A stretch of DNA of 64,000 nucleotides from Rhizobium lentis (GTDB taxonomy: Bacteria; Pseudomonadota; Alphaproteobacteria; Rhizobiales; Rhizobiaceae), in NCBI RefSeq assembly GCF_017352135.1, contig NZ_CP071454.1, positions 310,001 to 374,000 on the forward strand, given 5' to 3'. This document shows positions 40,234 through 48,216 of this stretch, piece after piece (positions within the stretch are counted from its first letter, which is position 1; every line of letters starts with the position of its first letter). The position numbers and the translations under genes are program-made. Under the pieces are notes generated by a model that was not told where the DNA came from, searched no databases, and saw nothing but the letters and a program-made list of their open reading frames with translations.

Positions 40234-41991
40234 TCAATAAGACACCAGCAAGGCCGATCCGCCCTCCCCAAATTTCGGCTCGATGCCGAGAATGGGCGCG
40301 GCGCGGCGGATGATCTCGCGCGCGATCGGGCCGGCAGTACCGGCGGATATCGTTCCGCCATACTGCTTTTCGCCGGTTTTCGGCTCGTCGCAGAAGGTGA
40401 TGACGGCATATTTGGGGTTGTCGATCGGGAAGGCGGCGATGAAGGAATTGAAGTTCAGCGTCGAGGAATAGCGCCCGTTCACCACCTTGTCGGCGGTGCC
40501 GGTCTTGCTGCCGACGCCGAAGCCCGGCACGCGGGCCACGCGCCCGGAACCCTTATAGCCGTTGAAATCGAGGAGATAGCGAACCGCGTCGCTGGTCGAC
40601 TTTTTAAGGACCTGCGTGGCGATCTGATCGGCCTGTTCGCGCGTGCGCGGCAGGAATGTCGGCTCGATCAGCTTGCCGCCGTTGACGAGAGCCGCCGCCG
40701 CCACGCCGGTCTGCAGCGCGGTCGTCGAAACACCGTGGCCGAAGGAAATCGTGATCGAATTGATCTTCTTCCAGACGCGCGGCTGGCTCGGCATTTTTAC
40801 TTCGGGCAGTTCGGTCTGCATTTTTGTGAGAAGGCCGAGCTTGGTCAGATAGTCCTTTTGCGAATCGATGCCGACGAGATCGATGACCCGCGCAGTGCCG
40901 ATGTTGGAGGAATACTGGAAGATTTCGGGAACAGTCAGCCACCGGCGCTGCCCGTGAAAGTCATGGATGGTGAAGCCGCCGATATAGATCGGCTTGCTGG
41001 CATCGAAGGTGTCGGACATCTTCACCTTGCCGCTGTCGAGCGCCATCGCCAGCGAGAAGGTCTTGAACGTCGACCCCATTTCGAAGGTGCCGTTGGTCAT
41101 CCGGTTGAGCCAGCCTTCCTTGGCGCCCTCCTGCGGATTGTTCGGATCGAAGTCCGGCGCCGATGCCATGCCCAGCACTTCCCCGGTGTGGACGTCGATA
41201 ACAGCGGCGCCAGCGCCCTTGGACTGGAAATTGTTGACGGCGTTGACGACGGCGTCCCGGACGATGTTCTGCACCCGCAGATCGATCGACAGCCGCACCG
41301 GCTCCAGCGGCTGGTCGCTGGTCATGCCGACCGAAGCGAGATCGGCGAGCCCCTGATCGTCGATAAATTTCTCCATGCCGGCGACGCCGCGGTTGTCGAT
41401 GTTGACATAACCGAGGATGTGCGCGGCGGTCGCCCCGCCGGGATAGAAACGGCGTTTTTCCGGACGAAAGCCGATGCCGGGAATCCCGAGCGCCAGGATC
41501 TGGCTCTGCTGCTTCGGTGTCAGTTGCCGGCGCAGCCAGGCAAAATGCGATGTCTTGACCGAGAGCTTCTTGTAGGTGTCCTTGACGTCGAGCTCGGGTA
41601 GAACCGTTGCAAGCTTCTCGACCGCTTCGTCGGGATCGACGATCTTGTTCGGCTCGGCAAACAGCGAGACGGTACGGATGTCGGTCGCCAGCACCTCGCC
41701 GTTGCGGTCGAGAATGTCGGGGCGCGAGGCCATCAGCCGATCGGGCGGCAGAATGCTGGAGACGACCTCCTGATCCTTCATCGCATATTCGACCAGGCGG
41801 CCGCCGATGACGGCGTAGACGCCCATGAAACCCATGATCAGCAGACCGACACGGCTTTTCGCCTGCCCGGACTTTTTCTTGCGCGAGCCCTCGATCGCCA
41901 GACCGGCGGATGGGCCGCCGAAGCGGTTATAGACGCCGGCGGAAAAATGCGCCTGGCTCTTCAGGACCATGATGCGGGAAAGAAACGACAT
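40234..41991 (-). CDS. ftsI: Septal transpeptidase FtsI (penicillin-binding protein 3)
   Basis: Class B penicillin-binding protein that cross-links septal murein with FtsW, 585 residues. A basic cytosolic tail precedes one membrane helix (about residues 50-70), then the dimerisation domain. Catalytic motifs are SxxK in GSTFKTFSLA, SxN in YSSNIGTAR and KTG in SKTGTADKV. Its start codon overlaps the ftsL stop by one base (TAATG). Confidence 0.96.
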   Translation of the reverse strand: MSFLSRIMVLKSQAHFSAGVYNRFGGPSAGLAIEGSRKKKSGQAKSRVGLLIMGFMGVYAVIGGRLVEYAMKDQEVVSSILPPDRLMASRPDILDRNGEVLATDIRTVSLFAEPNKIVDPDEAVEKLATVLPELDVKDTYKKLSVKTSHFAWLRRQLTPKQQSQILALGIPGIGFRPEKRRFYPGGATAAHILGYVNIDNRGVAGMEKFIDDQGLADLASVGMTSDQPLEPVRLSIDLRVQNIVRDAVVNAVNNFQSKGAGAAVIDVHTGEVLGMASAPDFDPNNPQEGAKEGWLNRMTNGTFEMGSTFKTFSLAMALDSGKVKMSDTFDASKPIYIGGFTIHDFHGQRRWLTVPEIFQYSSNIGTARVIDLVGIDSQKDYLTKLGLLTKMQTELPEVKMPSQPRVWKKINSITISFGHGVSTTALQTGVAAAALVNGGKLIEPTFLPRTREQADQIATQVLKKSTSDAVRYLLDFNGYKGSGRVARVPGFGVGSKTGTADKVVNGRYSSTLNFNSFIAAFPIDNPKYAVITFCDEPKTGEKQYGGTISAGTAGPIAREIIRRAAPILGIEPKFGEGGSALLVSY

Positions 41992-42491
41992 TATTCCACC
42001 GACCCCGTTTCGATCTCGTCTGCCTCGCCTTCCACAACGCCATGCTGCTGTACGCCACCGCGCGGGGCGGGCGTCGGAACGGGCTGCGCCTTGGCGGCAC
42101 CGCCAGCACCTTTGGCGCTGGCCACGGTCGCGTCCTTGGCATCGGCCTCGGTCGCGCCTTTGGCGCTGGCCTTGGCCTCCGTCACATCAGGCACGGGAAC
42201 CTCCGATTTCAGCATCGGCAACTCCTTGGCATGCACGAGCGCCGTCGATTCCGTCGGCTGCAGCTGCAGCTCTTCATTGTAAGCCTTGACCAGCCGCTCC
42301 AGCCGGTTCGGCTGCGATTGAAGCGCCCAGTCGGCCTTGAGAAGGTCGATTGTATCCTTCTCGAGCTTGATCTCGGCTTCGAGGCGATGCACCTCCTCGA
42401 GCTTCAATTCAGTCCGATGCTTAATGGTGTAGGTCACGGCGGCAGCTGCCGTCATGACGCCGATGAGCATGAGATCGAACGTCTTCAGCAT
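41991..42491 (-). CDS. ftsL: Cell division protein FtsL
   Basis: Small bitopic divisome protein, 166 residues. One membrane helix (LMLIGVMTAAAAVTYTI, about 7-23) is followed by a periplasmic coiled coil (LKLEEVHRLEAEIKLEKDTI). The last 60 residues form an Ala/Lys/Pro-rich low-complexity tail (EAKASAKGATEADAKDA) that is unusual for FtsL. The ATG at 42491 has GGAGG 5 bases upstream; the longer frame upstream is the rsmH shadow. It lies between rsmH and ftsI as in other dcw clusters. Confidence 0.92.
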   Translation of the reverse strand: MLKTFDLMLIGVMTAAAAVTYTIKHRTELKLEEVHRLEAEIKLEKDTIDLLKADWALQSQPNRLERLVKAYNEELQLQPTESTALVHAKELPMLKSEVPVPDVTEAKASAKGATEADAKDATVASAKGAGGAAKAQPVPTPAPRGGVQQHGVVEGEADEIETGSVE

Positions 42492-42492
42492 A

Positions 42493-43518
42493 TCAACCTC
42501 CAAGCTTTCCGAGAGTGGCAAGATTGGGAAACCCGAAGAGCGACATGTCCGCCGCCTCGGCGGCGGCATCCGTCCTGAGGCCGGCACGCAGCTTGGCGGA
42601 GCGGGCGCGCGGATTGGCCTCGGCCTCCGCCTCGCTTGCCGAAACCATCGGCTTGCCGATTGCCGTAAAAGTCGCCGGCCGCTCATGCGCGGCCGGCAGG
42701 TGGCGCGAACCTGATGCCTTGCCGGCGCGGTCGGAAAAGAACTTCTTGACGACGCGATCTTCGAGCGAATGAAACGTGACGACGACGAGCCGCCCGCCGG
42801 GCTTCAGCGCCCGCTCCGCCGCAAACAGCGCCTGCGCCAGTTCCCCGAGCTCGTCATTGACGAAGATGCGGAGCGCCTGGAAGACGCGCGTTGCCGGATG
42901 GATCTTATCCTTCATCTTGCGCGGCGTGACCAGCTCGATGAGACCGGCAAGATCGCGCGTGGTTTCGAAGGGTTTTTCCTCGCGCCGCTTCTCGATGGCA
43001 TGGGCAATGCGCGGCGCCTGATTCTCTTCACCGAGAAAATGGAAAATGCGGATGAGATCGGCGACCTTGGCACGGTTGACGACATCGGCGGCGGAAACGC
43101 CGGCCGCCGACATGCGCATGTCGAGCGGTCCGTTCTTCTGGAAGGAGAAGCCGCGCTTGGCCTCATCGATCTGCATGGAAGAGACGCCGATATCGAGCAC
43201 GACGCCGTCGAGCCCGCCCTTCGGCGCATGATCGGCCAGATGCGAGAATTGCGAATGGATGAGCCGAAGTCGGCCGCCATGGGCGGCGACCATCGCCTGC
43301 CCTGCCGCAATCGCCGTCGGGTCGCGATCGAGTGCGATCACGTCGGCGCCGGCTGCAAGGATGGCAGAGCTATAGCCGCCCGCGCCAAATGTACCATCGA
43401 GGATGAGCTTGCCGGGTGCGGGAGCCAGTACTCCAACGACTTCATCGAGAAGAACCGGAATGTGACGAACCGGTCCGCCACCGGCATCAGTTGAACCTCC
43501 GCCAGGATTCGCCGCCAT
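42493..43518 (-). CDS. rsmH: 16S rRNA m4C1402 methyltransferase
   Basis: SAM-dependent enzyme (formerly MraW) that N4-methylates C1402 in the ribosomal P site, 341 residues. It opens with [10 protein letters not shown]; motif I is [31 protein letters not shown] and [15 protein letters not shown] follow; [14 protein letters not shown] is near the C terminus. AGGACGAGGGA lies before the ATG at 43518. The frame continues to 44160, but that part overlaps mraZ and is not coding. Confidence 0.96.
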   Translation of the reverse strand: MAANPGGGSTDAGGGPVRHIPVLLDEVVGVLAPAPGKLILDGTFGAGGYSSAILAAGADVIALDRDPTAIAAGQAMVAAHGGRLRLIHSQFSHLADHAPKGGLDGVVLDIGVSSMQIDEAKRGFSFQKNGPLDMRMSAAGVSAADVVNRAKVADLIRIFHFLGEENQAPRIAHAIEKRREEKPFETTRDLAGLIELVTPRKMKDKIHPATRVFQALRIFVNDELGELAQALFAAERALKPGGRLVVVTFHSLEDRVVKKFFSDRAGKASGSRHLPAAHERPATFTAIGKPMVSASEAEAEANPRARSAKLRAGLRTDAAAEAADMSLFGFPNLATLGKLGG

Positions 43519-43535
43519 TCCGTTCCCTCGTCCTT

Positions 43536-43973
43536 TCAGGAACGCTTGCCCGCCAGCTTGCGCTCCCCTCGTGCCTGCGCCTGCGCAGCCTGAAATGCCT
43601 GCGGCTGCCAAAGCTGAAAATGATCCGCCCGACCAACGAAGGCCACCTCGTCCGAGATGCCGGTGAAGTCGCGGATGAAATCCGTCACCATCAACCGCCC
43701 CTCGGCGTCGAGCTTCATGAAGACACCGCCTCCGTGGATCAGAAGCGACATCGCGTTCGCATCCGGCGAAAACGGATCTTCCGCAGCAATCTGCCGTTCG
43801 AACCTTTCGAGAAGATCCGGACCGCCGACGCTGATCGCCGGAAACACAAAGTCCTGAAAGCAGTAAAGCTCCTGGACGTTGCGCTGCGCCAGCACGGAAC
43901 GGAATGCCGAAGGCACGGAAACCCTGCCCTTGGCATCGATCCTGTTGGTCGCGCTCGATAGGAAGCGGCTCAT
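43536..43973 (-). CDS. mraZ: Transcriptional regulator MraZ
   Basis: AbrB/SpoVT-like DNA-binding protein that heads the dcw cluster and represses it in other bacteria. The 145-residue product has two swapped-hairpin repeats: [22 protein letters not shown] and [21 protein letters not shown]. The C-terminal tail is Ala/Gln-rich and basic. The ATG at 43973 is chosen by homology; ATGs at 43985 and further up are in frame. The TGGG repeats upstream are its likely operator. It is 17 bases before rsmH. Confidence 0.94.
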   Translation of the reverse strand: MSRFLSSATNRIDAKGRVSVPSAFRSVLAQRNVQELYCFQDFVFPAISVGGPDLLERFERQIAAEDPFSPDANAMSLLIHGGGVFMKLDAEGRLMVTDFIRDFTGISDEVAFVGRADHFQLWQPQAFQAAQAQARGERKLAGKRS

Positions 43974-44149
43974 GACACGAAACATCCGTTCCCGCAGGGA
44001 TCCGGACATCATGGAAACGCCCGAAACTCCCAATATCAGGCACAGCTTCGCAAGCCGGATGAGCCAAACCCCACCCGACGCTTCCGGAGAGGAAGGCGCC
44101 TTTGCTTTGCGATAAATGGGCAAATGATTGCCCTGATGCAGTGCGCATT

Positions 44150-44183
44150 TGGGATAGCATGGGACCATATGGGCGTCAATGGG
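44150..44183 (-). promoter_or_regulatory. Candidate MraZ operator: four TGGG repeats every 10 bases
   Basis: TGGG occurs at 44150, 44160, 44170 and 44180, an exact 10-base period. MraZ binds TGGGN-type direct repeats separated by 5 bases in other bacteria, which gives the same period. Read with the mraZ strand the repeats are CCCA. They lie about 177 bases before the mraZ start, so the promoter is probably in or near them. Confidence 0.7.
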
Positions 44184-44235
44184 ATACACCCATTTCGCAA
44201 CGGGCGCATGATCAATCATTTATAAGCTGTTAAGT

Positions 44236-44250
44236 TTAACAAAGGGTTAG
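44236..44250 (-). promoter_or_regulatory. Weak CtrA-like box upstream of mraZ
   Basis: TTAA-N7-TTAG differs by one base from TTAA-N7-TTAA. It lies 53 bases beyond the TGGG repeats, in the 170-base AT-rich gap between mraZ and rnpB. A chance match is quite possible. Confidence 0.25.
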
Positions 44251-44354
44251 CATCGCCATTTAACAATGGACACGCAGTGGTAGTGCCGAATCAAAATACA
44301 TCCAATAGCCGCATTAATGCCGGCTTGAAAACGCTTTGTTTCAGGGCTTAAGGT

Positions 44355-44381
44355 AAAAATCCGAGCCCTCTTGCAGCTCGG
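44355..44381 (-). terminator. Intrinsic terminator of rnpB
   Basis: On the minus strand CCGAGC and GCTCGG form a stem over a 9-base loop, followed by ATTTTT. It lies just past the 3' end of the RNase P RNA. Confidence 0.85.
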
Positions 44382-44385
44382 AAGG

Positions 44386-44796
44386 TAATCGCCAGTTGGC
44401 CTGTAAGCCGGGTTCTGTATGGCTCCGGCGTGAACCGGAACGTGGCAGCCATTCCTCTGGGACAGCGCTCGCACGCTGCCTCACGCAACCCACCCGGATG
44501 ACTGGCCTGGAAACCGGCCGATGGGCCTTTCGGCCCGCCGCGTCATCCCTATTCGGTCTTGCTCCCGGTGGGGTTTACCGTGCCATTTCCGTTGCCGGAG
44601 ATGCGGTGGGCTCTTACCCCACCCTTTCACCCTTACCTGTCATGACAGGCGGTTTGCTTTCTGTGGCACTTTCCCTGAGGTCGCCCTCGCCGGACGTTAT
44701 CCGGCACCGTGTTTCCGTGGAGCCCGGACTTTCCTCACCCTACCGCCTTTCGGCATTGGTAAAGCGCGGCTGCCCGGCCAACTGGCAGGGCTCCCA
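44386..44796 (-). ncRNA. rnpB: RNase P RNA (alphaproteobacterial type A)
   Basis: Catalytic RNA of RNase P, which trims tRNA 5' leaders. Read on the minus strand the 5' end GCCAGTTGGCC and the 3' end GGCCAACTGGC are perfectly complementary and form helix P1. The 3' part contains CAGAACCCGGCTTACAGGCC, the conserved region of P2/P4 and the tRNA-CCA-binding loop. The middle contains GAGGAAAGTCCGGGCTCC, the universal CR-I/P4 core, near the 5' end. Ends are approximate to about 5 bases. Confidence 0.95.
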
Positions 44797-44841
44797 TAAA
44801 CGAGAGAGCCCGCAATTACCACCGAAATATAGGTAGCAGCC

Positions 44842-46017
44842 TTAACGGAAATAAGGTGTGAAATCCGTGGAGTAGCCCTGTTCGCTGATTCTGCCTGACA
44901 AAAGCAGCTCCGCGCCCAGCCTGCCGATTTCGTCCGAACTCTTGGCCGAGGTTCCGGCGCAGCCCGTCAGCACAGCAATTCCGGGCGATGAGGTATAGCC
45001 GATCATCGGATAGCTGCTTTCGGTGTGCGAGACGACGCAGGCGGCCGTCGAGATCGAAAGCGGCGCCATATCGGGAACGATGTCGGCGACGATGCGCTGC
45101 AGATAGGCGCGCACGGCCTCGCGTCCCTCGGTCCTGAACCAGGCGCGCATTTCGGCATCGTCGTTCAAAACGAGATCATCCGGATCGCCGCCGATCTTCA
45201 GGTAGTATTTGCCGTCGGGATACCGGATCGGCGGCAGCAGATAGATATGGATATCAGGCACGTCGAGGATGAGAGACGGCATCGCGGCCAAGCGAAGCGC
45301 ATCGGCCTCACTCACCTCGAAAAGCGTGACCGTCCGACCATAAATCGTCATGGCAACGGGCTGCGGCAACAGATTCCGGGCAATGGAAAATCCGCCCGCC
45401 GCCAGCAGCACCTTTTCAGCGCGATAAGTCGTTCCACCTGCGGTTTCGACGGTCGCGAGTGCGCCCTCCTGGCGGATCGAAACGGCATGGTCACGGATGA
45501 CTGTCGCGCCTGCCTTTTCCGCCAGCAAAGATTGTGCCTTCACCAGTTTGCGCGGGCTGATATGTCCCGCCCCTTTCGGCTCGAAGACGCCAGCCGCTGC
45601 GTCGGGAAAGGCGAAGAAAGGAAACGCCGCCCTCAGTCCGCGCCCGTCCAGATGGCTGGTCTCGACGCCGAGAGAGACCGCGGCCTGCCGGGTTCTCTCC
45701 AGATAGTCGCTTCCATCAGGAGCAACGACGACACAGCCGACTTCGCGGTAGAAGTCGATGCCGCTCTCGCGCGCGATCTCGCCGTAACAGGCGATCGAAC
45801 GATTGGCGAGCAGCGCCCAGTTGCGATCGGGATCGATGGTGCGGGTGATGCGGCCCTCATCGTAGTGGCTGGCGAAGACGCCGTCATGCGCCTTGCGGTC
45901 GGCAGGCTCGTCCGGGCCGATCACCGCGACGCCTTCCGCTTGGCGCGCCAGATGCCGCGCGGCGGCAGCTCCCATCAGCCCGCGGCCGACGACGATATAT
46001 TTGAAATCGACTGGCAT
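44842..46017 (-). CDS. FAD-dependent oxidoreductase (sarcosine oxidase-like), distal paralogue
   Basis: 391-residue DAO-family flavoprotein. The N-terminal FAD-binding motif is VGRGLMGAAAARHLA; SHYDEGRITRTIDPDRNW follows, and the C-terminal block is GYTSSPGIAVLTGCAGTSAKSSDEIGRLGAELLLSG. It is most like monomeric sarcosine or N-methyl-amino-acid oxidases, but the Cys that usually carries covalent FAD is replaced in context (GCAGTSAK), so the substrate is open. It starts 10 bases after the paralogue at 46028-47215 and shares most motifs with it. Both are read from one promoter. Confidence 0.85.
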   Translation of the reverse strand: MPVDFKYIVVGRGLMGAAAARHLARQAEGVAVIGPDEPADRKAHDGVFASHYDEGRITRTIDPDRNWALLANRSIACYGEIARESGIDFYREVGCVVVAPDGSDYLERTRQAAVSLGVETSHLDGRGLRAAFPFFAFPDAAAGVFEPKGAGHISPRKLVKAQSLLAEKAGATVIRDHAVSIRQEGALATVETAGGTTYRAEKVLLAAGGFSIARNLLPQPVAMTIYGRTVTLFEVSEADALRLAAMPSLILDVPDIHIYLLPPIRYPDGKYYLKIGGDPDDLVLNDDAEMRAWFRTEGREAVRAYLQRIVADIVPDMAPLSISTAACVVSHTESSYPMIGYTSSPGIAVLTGCAGTSAKSSDEIGRLGAELLLSGRISEQGYSTDFTPYFR

Positions 46018-46027
46018 GATATCCCTC

Positions 46028-47215
46028 TCAAGCGAAAACCGGCGTCAGTTCGCGGCCGAAATCCTCCTCCCCGAGCCGCCCCTCCTTGAGGAGCACGGCG
46101 CCCAGACGTCCGAGTTCGTCGGAGGATTTGGCAGCGACGAAATTGCCGCCGGTCAGCACCGCAATACGCGGCGACTGCGCGAACCCCGCATAGGGATAAC
46201 CGGTCGGGGTGAAATTCGCCGCGCACGGAGCCGAGGTGACGGGACAGCCGGCAAGCTGCGGCATCAGTTGCAGGGCAATGCGCGAGAGGTGATCACGCTC
46301 GGCCGCACTGCCGTCGGAACGGAACCACGCGCCGGCATCCTCCAGCCGGCTGAAGGAAAGCGCTTCGGTATCGCCGCCGAGCTTCAAATAGGTCTTGCCA
46401 TCGGGATAGCGCACCGGCGGAAGGATATAGATGTGATCTTCCTCCCGGTCGCCAAGCACGATCGTCGACGGCATGTCACCGAAAATTGCCATCTCGCGCT
46501 CGCCGATTTCGTAGAAGGCAACCGTACGCGCCATGACTCTCAAATCGACGGGACGCGGCAACAGGGCATGGAAATTGCTGAAAGCGCCGGCCGCGACCAG
46601 CACGCGCTCGGCGCTGTAGCTTCTGTCGCCGGCCGTCACTTCGACATGGGAGCCCGCGTCCCGCACCGATGACACGGTCGCTTCGATCAGCGAGGCGCCG
46701 GTCTGTTCGGCGAGCTTGGCTTGCGCGCGCACCAGCGTCCGCGGATTGATGTACCCGGCGCGCTTGCGCTCGAAATATCCGGTGAAATCAGGGCCGACGA
46801 CAAGATAGGGAAACCGCTGCCTGAGTTCCGCCGGCGCGACGATCTCGATCTCGCTGCCGAGCGTCCGGCTGACGGTCTGCGCCCTCAGAACAAAGTCCTG
46901 CTCGTCCTTGGGCGGCGGACCGGCAAAGAGGCAGCCGACCTCCGAGAAGAAGGAAATGCCGCTCTTCGCCTCAATGTCGCGGTAGCGCCCGAGCGCCCGC
47001 GCAGCGAAGGTTCCCCAGGCGAGGTTGCCGTCGAAAGTGCGGGTAATGCGCGCTTCGTCGTAGTGGCTGGCAAAGACGCCGTGATGGGTCTTGCGCTCCT
47101 CGGGCTCCGGCGGGCCGATCAGCGCAACGCCGTCGGCCATGGAGGAGAGATGCCGCGCGGCCGCCGCCCCCATCATGCCGCGCCCGATGACGATGAACCT
47201 GAAATCGACTGCCAT
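46028..47215 (-). CDS. FAD-dependent oxidoreductase (sarcosine oxidase-like), proximal paralogue
   Basis: 395-residue paralogue of the following gene. Shared blocks include IGRGMMGAAAARHLS, HHGVFASHYDEARITRTFDG, REVGCLFAG-like FFSEVGCLF, GYINPRTLVRAQAKLAEQTGAS, and the end GNFVAAKSSDELGRLGAVLLKEG. It is the first gene of the pair. Its ribosome-binding site GAGGTG lies in a stem of the hairpin chain at 47218-47258, so translation may be controlled. Substrate unknown; oxidation of a secondary or tertiary amine is a reasonable guess from the family. Confidence 0.85.
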   Translation of the reverse strand: MAVDFRFIVIGRGMMGAAAARHLSSMADGVALIGPPEPEERKTHHGVFASHYDEARITRTFDGNLAWGTFAARALGRYRDIEAKSGISFFSEVGCLFAGPPPKDEQDFVLRAQTVSRTLGSEIEIVAPAELRQRFPYLVVGPDFTGYFERKRAGYINPRTLVRAQAKLAEQTGASLIEATVSSVRDAGSHVEVTAGDRSYSAERVLVAAGAFSNFHALLPRPVDLRVMARTVAFYEIGEREMAIFGDMPSTIVLGDREEDHIYILPPVRYPDGKTYLKLGGDTEALSFSRLEDAGAWFRSDGSAAERDHLSRIALQLMPQLAGCPVTSAPCAANFTPTGYPYAGFAQSPRIAVLTGGNFVAAKSSDELGRLGAVLLKEGRLGEEDFGRELTPVFA

Positions 47216-47217
47216 AT

Positions 47218-47258
47218 CTCACCTCATCTCGAGGTGGCCCACCTCGTTTCGAGGTGGG
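47218..47258 (-). promoter_or_regulatory. Alternating hairpins enclosing the Shine-Dalgarno of the oxidoreductase gene
   Basis: On the minus strand the leader reads CCCACCTCG (47258-47250), AAA, CGAGGTGGG (47246-47238), CCACCTC (47237-47231), GAGAT, GAGGTG (47225-47220), then AGAT and ATG. Segments 1 and 2 make a perfect 9-base stem; segments 3 and 4 make a 6-base stem that traps the GAGG Shine-Dalgarno. Segments 2 and 3 can also pair, which would free it. Direct observation of the bases; the switch idea is inference. Confidence 0.55.
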
Positions 47259-47331
47259 ATATCACGGCGCGCGTCCCGATTCATATCGCAAAAACAGCGG
47301 CGGAGGATTTTCCTTCCGTCCGCTCGGCGGC

Positions 47332-47955
47332 TCAGTCCAGCATCGCCAGGACCTTGCCGCAATAGGTCTTCGAAACCGGGTTCATGCGCGTTGCGCCATG
47401 GCCGGCATTGTATTTGAGGATGGTGTTGCAGGTCTCTCCACCACCGAGATCATGGGCAGCAGCCAGGTATTTCATGCCGTACTTGATGTTGGTTTCCGGA
47501 TCGAACAGGCCCTTGGCGCTGCCGGAATAACCCATCATGCGGGCCGTTGCAGGCTTTATCTGCATCAGGCCGATTTCACCGTGGCTGCCGCGTGCATTCG
47601 GATTGAAATTGCTTTCCACGCGGATGACCGCGGTCGCAAGCGCAACCGGTACAGCATATTGGTTCGCATATTTGCTGATCAGCGCGGAATAGGAATTGCC
47701 GGAAACATTGGCGACGGGATAACCGCTCTGGCGCTCGACCGTCTTCAGCGGGCGTTCCGCCGTCTTGAGCGGACGCTTCGCCGGCTTGACCGAACGTTCC
47801 GCTTTCTTCAACGGACGCTCTGCCTTCTTCGAAGGACGCTCGACTTTCTTCACCGGCGCATCGGCTCGCACACCCCAATCATTCGCAAACGCAAAGCTAT
47901 TCCCCGCCAGCACCATGCCAACGCATGTTGCAGCAACAACAATCAGTTTTCTCAT
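47332..47955 (-). CDS. Secreted lytic transglycosylase with a basic heptad-repeat linker
   Basis: 207-residue periplasmic murein-cleaving enzyme. A signal peptide (residues 1-25) is followed by six 7-residue repeats at 36-77 (KKVERPS, KKAERPL, KKAERSV, KPAKRPL, KTAERPL, KTVERQS), then an SLT domain with catalytic Glu114 in AVIRVESNFNPNARG, the GLMQIKPATARMMGY block and YNAGHGATRMNP near the end. The ATG at 47955 is chosen because the signal peptide starts there. It stands alone. Confidence 0.92.
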   Translation of the reverse strand: MRKLIVVAATCVGMVLAGNSFAFANDWGVRADAPVKKVERPSKKAERPLKKAERSVKPAKRPLKTAERPLKTVERQSGYPVANVSGNSYSALISKYANQYAVPVALATAVIRVESNFNPNARGSHGEIGLMQIKPATARMMGYSGSAKGLFDPETNIKYGMKYLAAAHDLGGGETCNTILKYNAGHGATRMNPVSKTYCGKVLAMLD

Positions 47956-48164
47956 GTAGTCTTGAACACTCCGACCCAAAGAATTTCCGGACGGCGCGCC
48001 TCGCTGTCATAATGAATACCAGATCAAGGACCGATCTAGATTCACGGTAATTCTTATCGTTTCACATATCGCCCATGCTTTAACTCGAAAACAACCCCGA
48101 GAACCGCTGGGCGGACGTTCTTAGACCATCGCAATGAGGAGATAATAGGGAAATGATGTGGCAG

Positions 48165-48196
48165 GCCGAATTTCGCGCTGCAATGCGAAATTCGGC
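48165..48196 (-). terminator. Hairpin downstream of the amidase gene
   Basis: A perfect 12-base stem (GCCGAATTTCGC with GCGAAATTCGGC) over an 8-base loop, 20 bases after the amidase stop. No T-run follows on the minus strand, so it may be an RNA-stabilising structure and not a true intrinsic terminator. The rest of the 261-base gap to 47956 holds no clear gene. Confidence 0.5.
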
Positions 48197-48216
48197 GTTT
48201 CAGTAATTGCCGAGAA

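Noticed and set aside
43519..44160. N-terminal extension of the rsmH frame
   Set aside because: It overlaps mraZ completely in another frame; RsmH homology and a strong ribosome-binding site begin at 43518.
44396..44836. 146-codon frame across rnpB
   Set aside because: The region is RNase P RNA; the frame is a well-known false annotation over rnpB.
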